Below, piece by piece: positions 26,562-34,221 of a DNA stretch of 64,000 bases. Each line of letters starts with the position of its first letter. Position 1 is the first letter of the stretch. Position numbers and translations under genes: made by a program. The notes beneath the pieces were generated by a model. That model was not told the origin of the DNA. It saw only the letters and a list, made by a program, of their open reading frames with translations, and did not search any database. Source of the stretch: Aquimarina sp. MMG016 (GTDB taxonomy: Bacteria; Bacteroidota; Bacteroidia; Flavobacteriales; Flavobacteriaceae); the NCBI RefSeq assembly GCF_018100805.1, contig NZ_JAGJEA010000004.1, positions 372,001-436,000 of the forward strand, in the 5' to 3' direction.

Positions 26562-27524
26562 CTATGCTCTTTTTAGTTTAGGGCCCTTATACTTATCGTT
26601 GATATTGGGTTTAACTTTCTTTCCGTTTTTAATTTTTTCCATATTTCTCGTGTTTTTTTCGACAGCCTTTACTCTTCGATTTTGAACTTTTATAAATTTT
26701 GTAAAATCTATGTTCTTTCCTTTTTCCTGGGCTTTTGTTTTCTTAGCAGCACTTTCAGCAACTTTGGTTAATTTTGAATCTCCATTACCAAGATTTTTTG
26801 CTATCTCGCTTATTTGTTGCTCGTTGTTGGTATCTTCATCAGAACCGAGGACGAGGTCACTGGCTCTTTTTTGTACTTCTATTTTGCTTATTTGTTCTTT
26901 TAAAGATGTGACTTCTTGTTTTAAGGTATTAATCAAAGTTAAGATATGCTCTATACCTTGATTATGATTCTTTTGTAGTGTGTTTTCTGGTTTTGGTTCT
27001 TCGATAATTCCCTTGACAACCTTCGGCTTTTCCTTAATTTTCTGTGTGTTTTTTGATTTTTTTTCAAAATATTCGAAAAGATCATCCAAAAGCTGATCCA
27101 ATGCTGCTGCTATTGCATCGAGTCTAAATAAGGACGGACGAGTTGAGTTTACTTGTTTCTCATTTTCAGAAAGCTCTTTTTCCTGCTCTTCCACAGGGTT
27201 TATTGCTTTTCCTGTATGAGATGTTTTATTTTTTTTAGGATTCTTTACATTATTTATGTTTTCTTGGATATCTAAGAATCGATTAACATACTGGTTGAGT
27301 TCGTTGTTATTTTCCACGTCCTTTACCGTGGTTTCTTCATCCTGTTGATTTGTTTTTTCAGAAGAGTTTTTAAAGTTATTTGTAAGTATTGCTGCTAGAA
27401 GTTTTTCACTTTTGGCGGATATATCGTCTAATTTCGAAAATGGATCATTTTTCTGTGACTTAATACTTTTGGATGCTTTTTCTGAATCTAAAGGTTGTTG
27501 TGCTGTATTTTCTTCCTTAGCCAT
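26562..27524 (-). CDS. Charged coiled-coil/disordered hypothetical protein of the secretion cluster
   Basis: A 320-residue protein without signal peptide or membrane segment, rich in Lys, Glu, Asn and Gln. A coiled coil is likely around LTLINTLKQEVTSLKEQISK (about residues 195-220), and another charged helical segment near LDAIAAALDQLLDDLFEYF. The ends are Lys-rich. I do not recognise a family. It lies ~100 bp downstream of the bPH gene and upstream of the nucleotidyltransferase-fold gene on the same strand. Its composition would suit an adaptor or a secreted substrate. Confidence 0.4.
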   Translation of the reverse strand: MAKEENTAQQPLDSEKASKSIKSQKNDPFSKLDDISAKSEKLLAAILTNNFKNSSEKTNQQDEETTVKDVENNNELNQYVNRFLDIQENINNVKNPKKNKTSHTGKAINPVEEQEKELSENEKQVNSTRPSLFRLDAIAAALDQLLDDLFEYFEKKSKNTQKIKEKPKVVKGIIEEPKPENTLQKNHNQGIEHILTLINTLKQEVTSLKEQISKIEVQKRASDLVLGSDEDTNNEQQISEIAKNLGNGDSKLTKVAESAAKKTKAQEKGKNIDFTKFIKVQNRRVKAVEKNTRNMEKIKNGKKVKPNINDKYKGPKLKRA

Positions 27525-27628
27525 GATTCTTTTTTTATTTTGTGTTGTACTAGATTTTTAGGGATAAATTTTATATAAATGAGATTTCATAATGTTACTC
27601 CTTACATAGTAATGAGGTTATTCTTTTA

Positions 27629-28081
27629 CTAAGCAATATCTACCTCACGAACTCCTTTAAGATCTCTTCTTATATCAATAGCGGTTCTCAATTGTTCCTT
27701 TAGTTCTTTGCCATTATCTAACCCTTTTAATATTAGTGTGGAATTAGAATGATCTGTAGTATTTAGTATGATATTGGAGAGTCCAAAAATACGGAGTAAG
27801 AAGGGTTGGTCATATTTAAGATCTTTAACTCTGTAAAGCTCTAATTCATCTGTTGTTCTGGAGAGTATTCCACGTTGTTCAATAATACGTTGCGTAGTGA
27901 CTTCCAGCTTATTATACCTTGTTTCAAAGTATTTCCAAATTGCCAGTATAAGTCCCAAACCAAAAACAATTAGCAACGGAATACAGAGCATATAGAACAT
28001 AAAATTAGTCCATTGTGAGGGAGTGCCTTTCCAGAGAATTTTTTCCTGGGTAAATTCGAGTTGTTGACCAGAGATATTCAT
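27629..28081 (-). CDS. Bacterial PH-domain (bPH2, YdbS-like) membrane protein
   Basis: A 150-residue protein with two adjacent membrane helices near the N-terminus (NFMFYMLCIPLLIVFGLGLILAIW) followed by a bPH2 domain: YNKLEVTTQRIIEQRGILSR, ELELYRVKDLKYDQPFLLRIFGLSNI and ILKGLDNGKELKEQLRTAI. This is the usual YdbS/DUF304 arrangement. It follows traK by 2 bp in the secretion operon, which is not a standard position for this family; it may be an accessory membrane factor for apparatus assembly. Confidence 0.75.
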   Translation of the reverse strand: MNISGQQLEFTQEKILWKGTPSQWTNFMFYMLCIPLLIVFGLGLILAIWKYFETRYNKLEVTTQRIIEQRGILSRTTDELELYRVKDLKYDQPFLLRIFGLSNIILNTTDHSNSTLILKGLDNGKELKEQLRTAIDIRRDLKGVREVDIA

Positions 28082-28083
28082 AG

Positions 28084-28716
28084 TTATATTGGGTTTTTTG
28101 GAGGTACAGGTCTTGAATCCAGATCGTAATTTTCGATCAAAAGACCGTGCGGGTTTTTGTTAGTTCTGGAGACATTATATAATACAAATTTGGCTCGTAT
28201 CTCGTTGACGGATTCTGTTTTCTGATCGGTTCGTAAAACTCTTAGCTTGCCATAAAATCTACCTTGATAAGGTGATGACTTATCATTAACCTTGATAGAA
28301 TCAATTACTATTTTTTGTCGTAAATTTTCAGTAGATAATTTAGCAAAATGTCCGTTAGCCTCTAGTGTTTTATAAAGTTGCTTGCCAGACCTTCCTGCCA
28401 AATAAAGTGCTTGGTCGACTTTTCTTTTGTAATTGAATTGATCTACTTCCCAAAAAGAAGTATGAAACATCTTGATATGGTTCATAATCTCCGGCTTACG
28501 ATAAGCGTCTATCTCACCACCATATATACCTTGCACCAATGCTGCTTGTCCATCTTCAGTAAGTATATAAGCAGTTTTTCTCATCGATTGAGCTGTGAAA
28601 AAAGCCCATGTCAGGCTCCCTGCTGATACAATGACTGAGACAATTAAACATAAAAAAACGGCTCTTTTAGCCAGCGCAAAACTGGTTGGGATATCCTTTA
28701 ATGTTTTTAGTTCCAT
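28084..28716 (-). CDS. traK: TraK-like conjugative transposon protein (VirB8 counterpart)
   Basis: A 210-residue protein with one N-terminal membrane helix (AVFLCLIVSVIVSAGSLTWAF) and a periplasmic domain, as in TraK of Bacteroidota conjugative transposons, the counterpart of VirB8. The family-like MRKTAYILTEDGQAALVQG follows the helix, and the region LAGRSGKQLYKTLEANGHFAKL and IDSIKVNDKSSPYQGRFYGK lie in the expected order. It would link inner-membrane and periplasmic parts of the secretion channel. It is 2 bp from the bPH gene; ~140 bp with a hairpin separates it from the pilin gene. Confidence 0.8.
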   Translation of the reverse strand: MELKTLKDIPTSFALAKRAVFLCLIVSVIVSAGSLTWAFFTAQSMRKTAYILTEDGQAALVQGIYGGEIDAYRKPEIMNHIKMFHTSFWEVDQFNYKRKVDQALYLAGRSGKQLYKTLEANGHFAKLSTENLRQKIVIDSIKVNDKSSPYQGRFYGKLRVLRTDQKTESVNEIRAKFVLYNVSRTNKNPHGLLIENYDLDSRPVPPKNPI

Positions 28717-28769
28717 AGTATTGGATTTTAATTATATAAATTTTTTAGAATCTTTGATAAATCCCCCAA

Positions 28770-28800
28770 CCTGTTACCAGAAATTAAAAAGGTAATCAGG
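28770..28800 (-). repeat. Intra-operon hairpin downstream of the pilin gene
   Basis: CCTGTTACC and GGTAATCAGG pair with one bulge around an A-rich loop, in the 138-bp gap between the DUF4134 pilin gene and traK. A hairpin here could limit read-through or stabilise the 3' end of a pilin-rich transcript. Confidence 0.45.
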
Positions 28801-28854
28801 CAGGGGAACAGGGCAATAAAAAGAGGTTTTTTTATGTTTTTAGATGCCCGAGGA

Positions 28855-29232
28855 TTATGCGTCCCAATCTACATCAGTATTCGCTCCTGGTAAGAATACA
28901 TTGGCAATCAAGGCTACCAAACCAAAAATGGCTAGTCCGATAATAAACCTGATAAAGTTTCGCTGGGCCTGTTCATTACCTTGCATATACTGGATAAAAA
29001 TCAGAAAACCTCCGGCAATAGAAAATACGCCTACCACCGCATTTAGGATCGTTTTAATCTGGTCTCCCCATTCTCCAACCTTTGCGGCGACGTCATCCTG
29101 GGCAAATAGAGATACTACATTAAACACAATCAGCAGTGCAGTCAATATGAGCTGTTTCTTCCTAATCTGTAATCTCAGAGATTGTACATTTATTTTTTTT
29201 AGACTTTCTGGATTTAATTTTAATTGTAACAT
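28855..29232 (-). CDS. traE: DUF4134 (TraE-like) pilin, VirB2 counterpart
   Basis: A 125-residue protein when started at 29232, where an A-rich leader precedes the ATG; a frame to 29256 adds eight residues. It has a basic N-terminus, a signal-like helix ending at LFAQDD and two further hydrophobic helices (VVGVFSIAGGFLIFIQY and FIIGLAIFGLVALIANVFL), matching DUF4134 of Bacteroidota transfer operons, the VirB2-type pilus subunit. It starts 50 bp after the end of the DUF4133 gene, and a hairpin follows it. Confidence 0.82.
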   Translation of the reverse strand: MLQLKLNPESLKKINVQSLRLQIRKKQLILTALLIVFNVVSLFAQDDVAAKVGEWGDQIKTILNAVVGVFSIAGGFLIFIQYMQGNEQAQRNFIRFIIGLAIFGLVALIANVFLPGANTDVDWDA

Positions 29233-29282
29233 TTTTTTTATTTTGTAGTTAAACATCGAGTTAAAGTTTTACGGTTAAATTA

Positions 29283-29567
29283 TTATTCATTTCTTTTAAT
29301 AAGTGTTTTGATCTGTTGATTGATATGTACACACTTGGTGCTTGAGTTGTATTTTAACAAGGTTGATAATTCCCCTTTTCTCGGATATTTCTTATTGATA
29401 TGTACATATCCAATACCTATGGCAATAAATACCAGAGATAGTAGAAAGGATGAAAAAACAGTAAACACAAATAACAATATGCAGCCTACAAGGATGACTA
29501 CTGACTTGAGGTCAAGTCCAGCAATTACCGGTTTTTTCTCTAACACTTTCGGGGTTTTATACTCCAT
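29283..29567 (-). CDS. traF: DUF4133 (TraF-like) protein, VirB3 counterpart
   Basis: A 94-residue protein with a hydrophobic hairpin (LKSVVILVGCILLFVFTVFSSFLLSLVFIAIGIGYV) and a basic C-terminal tail. Size, order and location directly upstream of the DUF4134 pilin gene match DUF4133, the VirB3-like inner-membrane component of Bacteroidota type IV systems. It follows traJ by 20 bp in the operon. Confidence 0.8.
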   Translation of the reverse strand: MEYKTPKVLEKKPVIAGLDLKSVVILVGCILLFVFTVFSSFLLSLVFIAIGIGYVHINKKYPRKGELSTLLKYNSSTKCVHINQQIKTLIKRNE

Positions 29568-29587
29568 GTTTTATATATTTCATTTAG

Positions 29588-30469
29588 TTATTTTTTTCCT
29601 CCTATCACACTTTTATAAGCTCTATTGGCAGCTAACTTAAATGGGCTTGTAATGATACCAGAACCAAAGTTGCTATCCGTTTCATTGCCTGATGCCACTA
29701 AAATGTTCGCATACTGAGGTACTTTTAACACCGCAAAAATCATCACCACCTGTAATGCAGTTGATAGTAATACATTGCTAAATCCGCTTCCTAGATTGTT
29801 ATTAATAATGACGATGATCGTTTTTAATATGTTAAGTATGGGAATCCATAATAGTACAGACAAAAAACCTAGGAACCATTTCTTTATGATGTCTTGATTT
29901 CCAGGGATTAATGAGAATGGAAGTACAAAAACTCCTAGAATAAAATAGATACTTTTTAAGATCAATTGTCTTAGCAAAATATATCCTGCAACTATAGATG
30001 AAATAAAAAGAATAATAAGGTGAATGAGCTCTAGAAACGGATTTACCTGGAGGATATCATAAATACCCGCACCAGCGCCACCGGTGGATTGCACATTTTC
30101 CATACTTAACTGAAATCTATTATTAAAATCAACAATGTTGGAGGATCTGGTAACTTTGACGGCAGCTTCTTCTGTAATGTCGATTACAATATTGGTAGGG
30201 ACTACTAATAAATTCTCTACCAGAGGTTGATATAGAGACAATGCTGCCAGCACTAGTACTGGCCTTACCAATACGAATGGATCTAAATTGCTTGAAGGGT
30301 TTACCATATATTTCATCACCTTAGATCCTACCAAAATGATCATAATGACAGCCGCAAGGGCATACGCATAGTTGATAATTTCGGAGATATAACTTCCTAA
30401 TCCTAGAAGCCCATTTTTTCCCAGAAATAAGGCGTCTTGAAAAAGTTCTATAGCTTGTGTTAAATCCAT
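29588..30469 (-). CDS. traJ: TraJ-like polytopic membrane protein (VirB6 counterpart)
   Basis: A 293-residue protein when started at 30469 (MDLTQAIELFQDALF), which clears the preceding gene's stop at 30480. It has about six hydrophobic helices (AYALAAVIMIILVGSKVMKY, LIHLIILFISSIVAGYILL, FILGVFVLPFSLIPG, FLSVLLWIPILNILKTIIVI, ALQVVMIFAVLKV), as in TraJ/VirB6 proteins that form the inner-membrane platform. It ends with SNFGSGIITSPFKLAANRAY, also seen in this family. It lies between the exported-protein block and DUF4133. Confidence 0.82.
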   Translation of the reverse strand: MDLTQAIELFQDALFLGKNGLLGLGSYISEIINYAYALAAVIMIILVGSKVMKYMVNPSSNLDPFVLVRPVLVLAALSLYQPLVENLLVVPTNIVIDITEEAAVKVTRSSNIVDFNNRFQLSMENVQSTGGAGAGIYDILQVNPFLELIHLIILFISSIVAGYILLRQLILKSIYFILGVFVLPFSLIPGNQDIIKKWFLGFLSVLLWIPILNILKTIIVIINNNLGSGFSNVLLSTALQVVMIFAVLKVPQYANILVASGNETDSNFGSGIITSPFKLAANRAYKSVIGGKK

Positions 30470-30479
30470 TTTTGTTTTT

Positions 30480-31070
30480 TTATCGTGTGAATAAAAGAGC
30501 ACCTGCGGTAATCAGATTGCTTACGTCCTTATCAATGTCAAATACTTTGGCTCTAATATCAATAGCTCTTTTTAATAATTTCATAGCAGCCGTATAGTTA
30601 TATCCAGCTCCACCTGCATTAATCAGCCCGGTTTTGATCATGATATTTTGCTGGTTTAGTTTATTTAGATATTCTCTTTCGCGGCGTAAATTAGATTCAT
30701 GTTTATACAGCCCGTGTTTTAGTCCGAGAGTTGCGAATTTTTGAATTTGAATTTTTCGATCTACAAGAGTGATTTGGCGATTTAGATCCAGTAAAACAAA
30801 TTCTAGCGTTGCTAAAACAGGAGCAGATCTAAAGTTTCCTAAAGCACCACGTCTATCGGAAATGTCCCTTTGAACTCGTTCTAATCGATCTAACCATGCT
30901 CTTTTGGTTTGTAAAAGGCTTATCTCGGTCCCGAGAGAGGCAGCAATTATACCTTTATGAGATGCAACAACTACATCATGGATCGTTTCAGAATATGAAG
31001 AACTTTGTCCTTCAATTTCCCAACTCCAACATAGGATACAAAGTAGTAGAATGATATTAATAGTCTTCAT
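30480..31070 (-). CDS. Small exported protein of the secretion operon (1 of 5 in the block)
   Basis: A 196-residue protein with a signal peptide (INIILLLCILCWSWEIEGQ). The mature part is largely alpha-helical and charged (LLQTKRAWLDRLERVQRDIS, LNRQITLVDRKIQIQKFA), and ends with DKDVSNLITAGALLFTR. It is a candidate for a VirB5/TraI-like periplasmic component by position, directly before traJ, but no family motif was recognised. It overlaps the preceding gene by 14 bp and is followed after 10 bp by traJ, so expression is tightly coupled. Confidence 0.5.
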   Translation of the reverse strand: MKTINIILLLCILCWSWEIEGQSSSYSETIHDVVVASHKGIIAASLGTEISLLQTKRAWLDRLERVQRDISDRRGALGNFRSAPVLATLEFVLLDLNRQITLVDRKIQIQKFATLGLKHGLYKHESNLRREREYLNKLNQQNIMIKTGLINAGGAGYNYTAAMKLLKRAIDIRAKVFDIDKDVSNLITAGALLFTR

Positions 31071-31629
31071 TTTCTAAAGTGATATTGATTACTTTTTCTA
31101 AAGCTGATAGTATGAGTAATTGTCTTTCTCCTTCGGGTATAGGATTGTCTGGTCTGAGATAATTGAGGATAAGTTCTTTTTCCTTTAGAAATTTTTTCTG
31201 AAATCGTCTCCTTATCACAAGATTGGTAGCTACTTTGGTTGGGTTGATTAAACTATATCTTCTTTGTATATATCCATAGCTATTATATCCTCTAACCGGA
31301 TTAAAATTAACTCCGTCAACGAATCCACTAAAAATAATGGCGTTAGTGGTAGAAAGCAAAGTAGGATTATATGATATAAGTTCTCTATTTTGATTCACCC
31401 ATCGATTCACTAATAATTGATCACTTAATGTTGTGGCTCCTGTGGTTGCCAACAATTTTGCATTACTGCTATTAATATCATTATAAGATCTTTGGGATAA
31501 TATATCTTCATGTTGAGTATTTTGAGTACTCGAAGAAGTTGTTACTATCTGCGTATATCCAGCTTGTATCATGAGTATAGCGATAATCATGATCACTTTA
31601 AATTTTATGTTTTTATATAGATCTTGCAT
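31057..31629 (-). CDS. Small exported protein of the secretion operon (2 of 5 in the block)
   Basis: A 190-residue protein with a short cytoplasmic N-terminus and a signal helix (VIMIIAILMIQAGYTQ). The mature part starts Ser/Thr/Gln-rich and contains FSGFVDGVNFNPVRGYNSYG, then a basic stretch NLVIRRRFQKKFLKEKE. No family was recognised. It overlaps the next gene by 14 bp and stands between the other small exported proteins of the block, so a periplasmic role in the apparatus is likely by context. Confidence 0.5.
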   Translation of the reverse strand: MQDLYKNIKFKVIMIIAILMIQAGYTQIVTTSSSTQNTQHEDILSQRSYNDINSSNAKLLATTGATTLSDQLLVNRWVNQNRELISYNPTLLSTTNAIIFSGFVDGVNFNPVRGYNSYGYIQRRYSLINPTKVATNLVIRRRFQKKFLKEKELILNYLRPDNPIPEGERQLLILSALEKVINITLENEDY

Positions 31630-31662
31630 ATGATTTCTTTTACTTGTTATTATTACATAGTA

Positions 31663-32214
31663 TTATCTTGGAACCAGTGTATTCATTGAATTCGTAAGGC
31701 CAATATTATCTTCAATAATATCCAGTATTCTGTCTATCTTTTCCATGGTTTCCATCGAATTGAGGTAAAGATTAATGTGTTCTCCTTTAATCACCCTCCT
31801 CGTAAAAAGATTACCTCTGGATGCTATTTCGGACTGTACATTAAATATCATTTTAGAAACCGTTTTGAGATCTTTTTCGTTCGTACGTTTTCTGGAATAC
31901 CTGAAAAAGGGGAGACGGCCGTTTGCCAATCTTAATGTTAAATACCGGGAGGTGATTCTTCTAGCTTCATTCTGAATTTCTCTATTTATTATATAGGAAC
32001 TAAATGGATCAGCGAAAATGAATTCTTTTGTAATTTCCCCAATGTTTTCCTTATACTCTCTTATGATCCCATCAGGTTGATTTCGAAGCGTAGCATACAA
32101 TGCCGTATTTGCTATGGAACCTGACAAGGAACCTAAATCAGTAAGATTTGGATATACTTGTGCTATACTATTGCAACCGATAAAAACGGTTATAAGAAGA
32201 ATTATATGTTTCAT
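31663..32214 (-). CDS. Small exported protein of the secretion operon (3 of 5 in the block)
   Basis: A 183-residue protein with a signal peptide or lipoprotein-like signal (IILLITVFIGCNSIAQ; a Cys is present but the lipobox is imperfect). The mature part is helical with a basic centre (RYSRKRTNEKDLKTVSKM) and a C-terminal helix (METMEKIDRILDIIEDNIG). No family was recognised. It lies 21 bp after the fourth member and 33 bp before the second, all in the same direction. Confidence 0.5.
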   Translation of the reverse strand: MKHIILLITVFIGCNSIAQVYPNLTDLGSLSGSIANTALYATLRNQPDGIIREYKENIGEITKEFIFADPFSSYIINREIQNEARRITSRYLTLRLANGRLPFFRYSRKRTNEKDLKTVSKMIFNVQSEIASRGNLFTRRVIKGEHINLYLNSMETMEKIDRILDIIEDNIGLTNSMNTLVPR

Positions 32215-32235
32215 ATTTTGTTTGTTTAATATGTA

Positions 32236-32847
32236 TCAGAAAGTAATTTCTATAGCTTTCATCGCTCGAATGATCTCCGCAAATTGATCGTAATTGGTTA
32301 CAGCCAAAGCTGCGGCCGAAAAGAATATGATCTTTCTGGCGTCTCTGTCATTTTTAGAAAATTCTCTTATGAGTTCGCTTCTCAGACGGTAGACTTCCTG
32401 TCGTTTACCAGAGGCAATGGTACTTGCATCCAATAGCTGTAGTGTAAGTAATACCGATTTATCCAGGGTAAGTCTGTTAAGATATTCTCTTTTGTTAAAT
32501 GTCATATAAGGTAAACCCGGATAGCTACTAAGTGCTGAGGTGGCAAGACTTAAGGCAGAAGATTGTGCAGATTGAGCAACAAAATTATCTCTTCTGTCAA
32601 AATGATTACGAGTATAAAGAAGATTCAGTTTACTGGTTTGAGCTGTCCATGCCGAAGCCAAAGCACCATTATTAATTCCCAAGGACGCATTCCTACCTGC
32701 TGTAGTACCGATTAATGAACCTAATTTGCCTCTTGTCTTCCCATCATTGTTAATGCGATTATGAGTATGATGGTGATGCCAAAATTGACCGTATCCAAGG
32801 TGTATCGTAATCAAAAAAAGCACTATAATTAGTATGTTCTTTTTCAT
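32236..32847 (-). CDS. Small exported protein with His-rich mature N-terminus (4 of 5 in the block)
   Basis: A 203-residue protein with a signal peptide (ILIIVLFLITIHLGYGQ) directly followed by FWHHHHTHNRIN, a natural His cluster that could bind metal. The rest is helical and Ala/Ser-rich (VAQSAQSSALSLATSALSS, FFSAAALAVTNYDQFAEII). No family was recognised. It lies 20 bp after the fifth member's stop in the same operon. Confidence 0.5.
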   Translation of the reverse strand: MKKNILIIVLFLITIHLGYGQFWHHHHTHNRINNDGKTRGKLGSLIGTTAGRNASLGINNGALASAWTAQTSKLNLLYTRNHFDRRDNFVAQSAQSSALSLATSALSSYPGLPYMTFNKREYLNRLTLDKSVLLTLQLLDASTIASGKRQEVYRLRSELIREFSKNDRDARKIIFFSAAALAVTNYDQFAEIIRAMKAIEITF

Positions 32848-32867
32848 AGTATATAATTTAAATTTTG

Positions 32868-33377
32868 TTATCTCCCTCTTGAAAAGCTTAGGAGAAAAGC
32901 ATTTTTCTCTGCTTCTTTTTTCATGATTTCTAGCTCTGTAAGTATGGTATTGGTAATACTTACATATTTCTCTCGGATCTGATCGTTTATACCATTATTC
33001 ATAGGTAGGGTGGTTCTGTTTGCTACCAGAAAAGTAGCCACAGTGATATGTGCGTTTTTTAGATAATTATACCGATCTGTACATTTTGATCTTTTAAAAG
33101 GATTGATGTAGTTATTACACATAGTCTCGTAATCGATATAATTTATAAAAGCAGAACCTAATGTGGGTTTACGAGTTGTAAATCGATTATCAATATATTC
33201 TGTAATGAATAGTGTAACGGCACTTTCACTAGGTAAGTCTCTAAATTTTTTTTCCGATTCATTGGCGTAGTGCTTTTCTGCTAATGTTGAGCCCGCTGTT
33301 AAGAAATCCAAATACGGTTGTGCAAAGCTGTTAGCTATTCCAAAGCATAATAGTATTGTTATAAAAAGTGTTCTCAT
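32868..33377 (-). CDS. Small exported protein of the secretion operon (5 of 5 in the block)
   Basis: A 169-residue protein with a signal peptide (LFITILLCFGIANSFAQ). The mature part has two cysteines ~15 residues apart (YETMCNNYINPFKRSKCTD) that could form a disulfide, and a C-terminal helix (SITNTILTELEIMKKEAEKN). No family was recognised. It begins 1 bp after the traN stop, so the two are translationally coupled. It is the first of the five small exported proteins to be transcribed. Confidence 0.5.
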   Translation of the reverse strand: MRTLFITILLCFGIANSFAQPYLDFLTAGSTLAEKHYANESEKKFRDLPSESAVTLFITEYIDNRFTTRKPTLGSAFINYIDYETMCNNYINPFKRSKCTDRYNYLKNAHITVATFLVANRTTLPMNNGINDQIREKYVSITNTILTELEIMKKEAEKNAFLLSFSRGR

Positions 33378-33378
33378 A

Positions 33379-34218
33379 TCAGATGATTCTTGGTTTTAAT
33401 AAAGTTTTTCTAGGGATGTTTATGATTGCTGATCTACCTCCATTTTTTTCGAAAACATCAATGGAGAGTTTTTCTTTTTTGTTAAGCATGAATTTGTCAA
33501 ATAGCAAGACTACAGTTATGTTTCCCTCACCTGTAATTTCCAAATCTGTGTTGCACGTATGAATTGGGTTTATTACTCTTTCCTGGTATAGATAATCTGC
33601 AGAAATTCTTTTGTCTAACTTGGTTCTAAATAGAATTTGGTCGATATCAAAATCTATTGTAGAAGTATTCTGGAGTTTTATTCGTATTCCTATTTTATCT
33701 TGATTGTAGAATATTCCATTTACCAGAATATTCAGGTCTTGTCCTTTTTTGTTTTTAATAAGAACATTAGAATTAATATGTTCCATTTTGGAACAGAGCA
33801 ATTGAAGATAGCCTGTCTTTTTTTCTACAGTTTCTATTTCTTCTCTGTACGAGGGGACGATTTGATCAGATTCTTTTACCACATATGTTACGAGATTTGC
33901 ATATCGTTCATATCTTAATGTGATAGAGTAGTAGTTTCCCTTGTCGGTAATAACCGTTAGGTTGGATAACTGACTTTTTGGATCAATAAGTTCTTCTCCA
34001 ATATGCTTTAGTTTTACCATTTGTTGTAATGTGTCTGCTACGAAATAGGGGGATCCTAAATCCAGATATTTGATATTATCGTCAAATAATAGATGTGTGG
34101 TTTTAATATCAGAGACCTGTAAGGTATCTATGTACGTTATAGGAGTCAGATTTGTTTGACTTTGGAGAGTATAATTACTAATAAGTAATAGCGCTATGAT
34201 ATAAATGCTCTTTTTCAT
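33379..34218 (-). CDS. traN: TraN-like protein (DUF4138), VirB9 counterpart
   Basis: A 279-residue exported protein (signal SIYIIALLLISNYTLQSQ). Its layout matches TraN/DUF4138 of Bacteroidota conjugative transposons: an N-terminal region with KYLDLGSPYFVAD and a C-terminal beta domain with IDFDIDQILFRTKLDKRISA and EGNITVVLLFDKFMLNKKEK, ending in PRKTLLKPRII. It is the presumed VirB9-like outer-membrane core component that works with TraM. It lies 3 bp after traG. Confidence 0.8.
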   Translation of the reverse strand: MKKSIYIIALLLISNYTLQSQTNLTPITYIDTLQVSDIKTTHLLFDDNIKYLDLGSPYFVADTLQQMVKLKHIGEELIDPKSQLSNLTVITDKGNYYSITLRYERYANLVTYVVKESDQIVPSYREEIETVEKKTGYLQLLCSKMEHINSNVLIKNKKGQDLNILVNGIFYNQDKIGIRIKLQNTSTIDFDIDQILFRTKLDKRISADYLYQERVINPIHTCNTDLEITGEGNITVVLLFDKFMLNKKEKLSIDVFEKNGGRSAIINIPRKTLLKPRII

Positions 34219-34221
34219 GTT

